Under the pieces are notes generated by a model. That model did not search any database, had not been told where the DNA came from, and worked only from the letters and a program-made list of their open reading frames with translations. Position numbers and translations under genes: made by a program. Below are positions 5,503 through 5,701 of a stretch of 5,701 nucleotides of DNA, piece after piece. Where the stretch lies: NCBI GenBank assembly GCA_023409535.1, contig JAEYGZ010000017.1:1-5701 (forward strand), given 5' to 3'. Source of the stretch: Bacillota bacterium (GTDB taxonomy: Bacteria > Bacillota > Clostridia > Lachnospirales > Lachnospiraceae). Position 1 is the stretch's first letter, and each line of letters starts with the position of its first letter.

Positions 5503-5701
5503 GGTAGATTGACAGAGGAACGGAGACAGGTGTAACAACAGGAAGGGGCTGTGGGAAAGCTGTTGACAGGATCTATCGTACTAAACATAAAGCAAGGCTG
5601 ATATAAAATGCTATTTAGGTTGTCTAAGAGCTGCGGGCCGGCGCTTTATGGACTCCTGTCCAAAGCGCCTGAAAGTGCCGTCCTTGGCACTTTCTCCCTT
5701 A
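5503..5701 (+). repeat. Long-hairpin repeat, copy A-right (5' part, cut by the window end)
   Basis: Bases 5593-5701 are identical to 1-109. The preceding arm, 5522-5592, matches the reverse complement of 137-209 with a few mismatches and a 2-nt indel, which makes it the 5' arm of the same hairpin. GGTAG (5503-5507) and AGGAACGGA (5516-5524) are shared with the 5' edge of copy B. If the missing 3' part equals 110-222, the full element is about 312 nt, the same as copy B. It starts 8 nt after the niaX-like stop codon and may serve as its 3' UTR, since no conventional terminator lies between. Confidence 0.85.

Overview
The window looks like chromosomal DNA from a low-to-moderate GC Firmicute, most likely a clostridium of the Lachnospiraceae type. 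The reasons are the strong GGAGG-like ribosome binding sites, the TTGACA/TATAAT promoters, an OGG1-type 8-oxoguanine glycosylase of the kind found in clostridia, and an ECF S component with no ATPase or EcfT beside it. The organism is an inference from gene style, not from a marker gene.

Layout. Bases 1-222 hold the 3' part of a long-hairpin repeat (copy A-left). Bases 223-370 show no gene. Bases 371-683 hold a complete, diverged member of the same repeat family in opposite orientation (copy B). Then come three minus-strand genes: a small charged hypothetical protein (695-1060), an OGG1-like glycosylase (1270-2088) and ridA (2155-2538). A divergent promoter region (2539-2728) separates ridA from a plus-strand pair, an SSAT-like GNAT acetyltransferase (2729-3229) and an MFS transporter (3249-4676), which ends in an intrinsic terminator. 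A consensus promoter embedded in a cluster of GACA/TGTC half-sites then drives an ECF S component, probably the niacin-uptake protein NiaX (4923-5495). The 5' part of another repeat copy (A-right) runs off the window end.

How the genes fit together. ogg and ridA look like a two-gene damage-handling unit: one removes oxidised guanine from DNA, the other hydrolyses reactive enamines and imines. The GNAT and MFS genes resemble in logic the acetylate-and-export pairing of B. subtilis BltD/Blt. niaX would supply niacin for NAD synthesis under a NiaR-like repressor.

The most unusual content is the repeat family. A and B differ in sequence along most of their length, yet both are about 312 nt long. 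Both have arms of roughly 90 bp around a 98-nt core with two hairpins. They share GGGCCGGC and AAAGCGCC core motifs, and their stems are kept by compensatory base-pair changes. Each lies just after the stop codon of a gene, in the same orientation relative to that gene. Bases 1-109 and 5593-5701 are identical and end exactly at the window edges. This means either dispersed direct repeats or a contig that closes on itself as a 5,592-bp circle.
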